Source: Burkholderiales bacterium (GTDB lineage Bacteria > Pseudomonadota > Gammaproteobacteria > Burkholderiales > Burkholderiaceae_B). Taken from it: a stretch of DNA of 31,560 nucleotides. A model generated the notes under the pieces. That model saw only the letters and a program-made list of their open reading frames with translations, made no database searches and had not been told where the DNA came from. Each line of letters starts with the position of its first letter. The stretch's first letter is position 1. Made by a program: the position numbers and the translations under genes. This document shows, piece by piece, positions 31,189 through 31,560 of the stretch. Location of the stretch: positions 1 through 31,560 of the forward strand of contig SXZD01000083.1 of assembly GCA_005788065.1 (NCBI GenBank). The letters are read 5' to 3'.

Positions 31189-31207
31189 ATAAGGTACGTA
31201 CCCTTAT
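31189..31207. promoter_or_regulatory. near-perfect palindrome upstream of the unrecognised gene
   Basis: ATAAGGTACGTACCCTTAT contains the exact palindrome GGTACGTACC flanked by matching ATAA/TTAT ends with one extra C. It lies 30 bases before the minus-strand start, where an operator or promoter would be. Binding factor unknown. Confidence 0.45.
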
Positions 31208-31284
31208 GTTAGGTGCGTAAAGGACGCTTCTGAAAAACGAAACCGGGGCTTTCAGGGGGGTATCTGGACGGGTAGGTGGGATGA

Positions 31285-31302
31285 GGGGGAAAGATTTCCC
31301 CC
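31285..31302. promoter_or_regulatory. GGGGGAAA-GA-TTTCCCCC dyad in the flagellin upstream region
   Basis: A perfect eight-base inverted repeat with a two-base centre lies 35 bp upstream of the sigma-28-like promoter and 145 bp before the flagellin ATG. The tight centre makes it more like a protein-binding dyad than an RNA hairpin. Role unknown. Confidence 0.5.
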
Positions 31303-31336
31303 CATCGAGCCTCCCCGCTGAAAGGCGCATGAAAGC

Positions 31337-31364
31337 TAAAGGTTGGGGGTTTGTGTTCCGTATG
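31337..31364 (+). promoter_or_regulatory. sigma-28 (FliA)-like promoter of flagellin
   Basis: TAAAGGTT (31337-31344), a 12-bp spacer and TCCGTATG (31357-31364) resemble the FliA consensus TAAAGTTT-N11-GCCGATAA. The spacer is one base longer and the -10 is imperfect. Position, about 80 bp before a flagellin start, supports it. Confidence 0.45.
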
Positions 31365-31446
31365 AAGATACAAGGGCAGACGAAATAACGAATGATTCGT
31401 CAGCCCAGAAAAAGTAAGTGAACCCATTCCCATCCAGGAGCCAATC

Positions 31447-31560
31447 ATGCAATCGATCAACACCAACTTCGCCGGCCTCGTTGCACAACGTAACCTGTCC
31501 AAGTCAGCATCCAATCTGACCACAACAATTGAGCGTCTGTCTTCCGGTCTGCGCGTCAAC
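31447..31560 (+). CDS. fliC: flagellin, N-terminal part
   Basis: The frame begins MQSINTNFAGLVAQRNLSKS, then ASNLTTTIERLSSGLRVN, the conserved D0/D1 start of bacterial flagellin, forming the filament core and, at its very N-terminus, the export signal. AGGAG lies seven bases before the ATG. The gene runs off the window after 38 codons. It is divergent from the unrecognised protein and flg operon and has a sigma-28-like promoter, as expected for a class III gene. Confidence 0.93.
   Translation, partial: MQSINTNFAGLVAQRNLSKSASNLTTTIERLSSGLRVN

Overview
The window reads as a chromosomal segment of a motile, probably betaproteobacterial (Burkholderiales-like) organism. I infer this from the FlhDC-type regulators beside an flg operon, the lipid A phosphoethanolamine transferase, the NodT/RND pump and the general codon use. 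The rank is inference; no rRNA, tRNA or CRISPR array was seen.

Left part (1-14756), metabolism and envelope: the 5' end of a GMC oxidoreductase (-), a flavodoxin-like protein, a lipoprotein alpha/beta hydrolase, and an EptA-type phosphoethanolamine transferase with a textbook PmrA box upstream. Then come a BrnT/BrnA toxin-antitoxin pair (-), a YkgJ-like Cys-cluster protein, a CDF metal exporter (-) and a hydroxypyruvate isomerase-like protein. These are followed by an efflux operon (NodT/TolC lipoprotein, membrane fusion protein, RND pump, MFS transporter) and a universal stress protein (-).

Middle (14757-20212), accessory: the C-terminal remnant of a Fic-family gene next to clustered TCTCCGCA half-sites, an unrecognised 56-aa gene (-), and an AbiEi/AbiEii type IV toxin-antitoxin operon whose start codon sits at the centre of a perfect inverted repeat. 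An orphan molybdopterin oxidoreductase follows, then about 0.7 kb of non-coding DNA holding a 213-bp nested inverted-repeat element and a 27-bp tandem repeat.

Right part (20213-31560), flagella: an FlhD-like/FlhC-like master regulator pair on +, a strong bidirectional terminator, and a long - strand operon with flgB, C, D, F, G, H, I, J, K, L. The hook gene flgE is missing from its usual place between flgD and flgF, and FlgJ lacks its muramidase domain. Upstream of flgB lies an unrecognised 531-aa protein. Divergent from it, the window ends inside a flagellin gene with a sigma-28-like promoter. FlhDC would switch on the rod/ring/hook-junction operon, and sigma-28 the flagellin.
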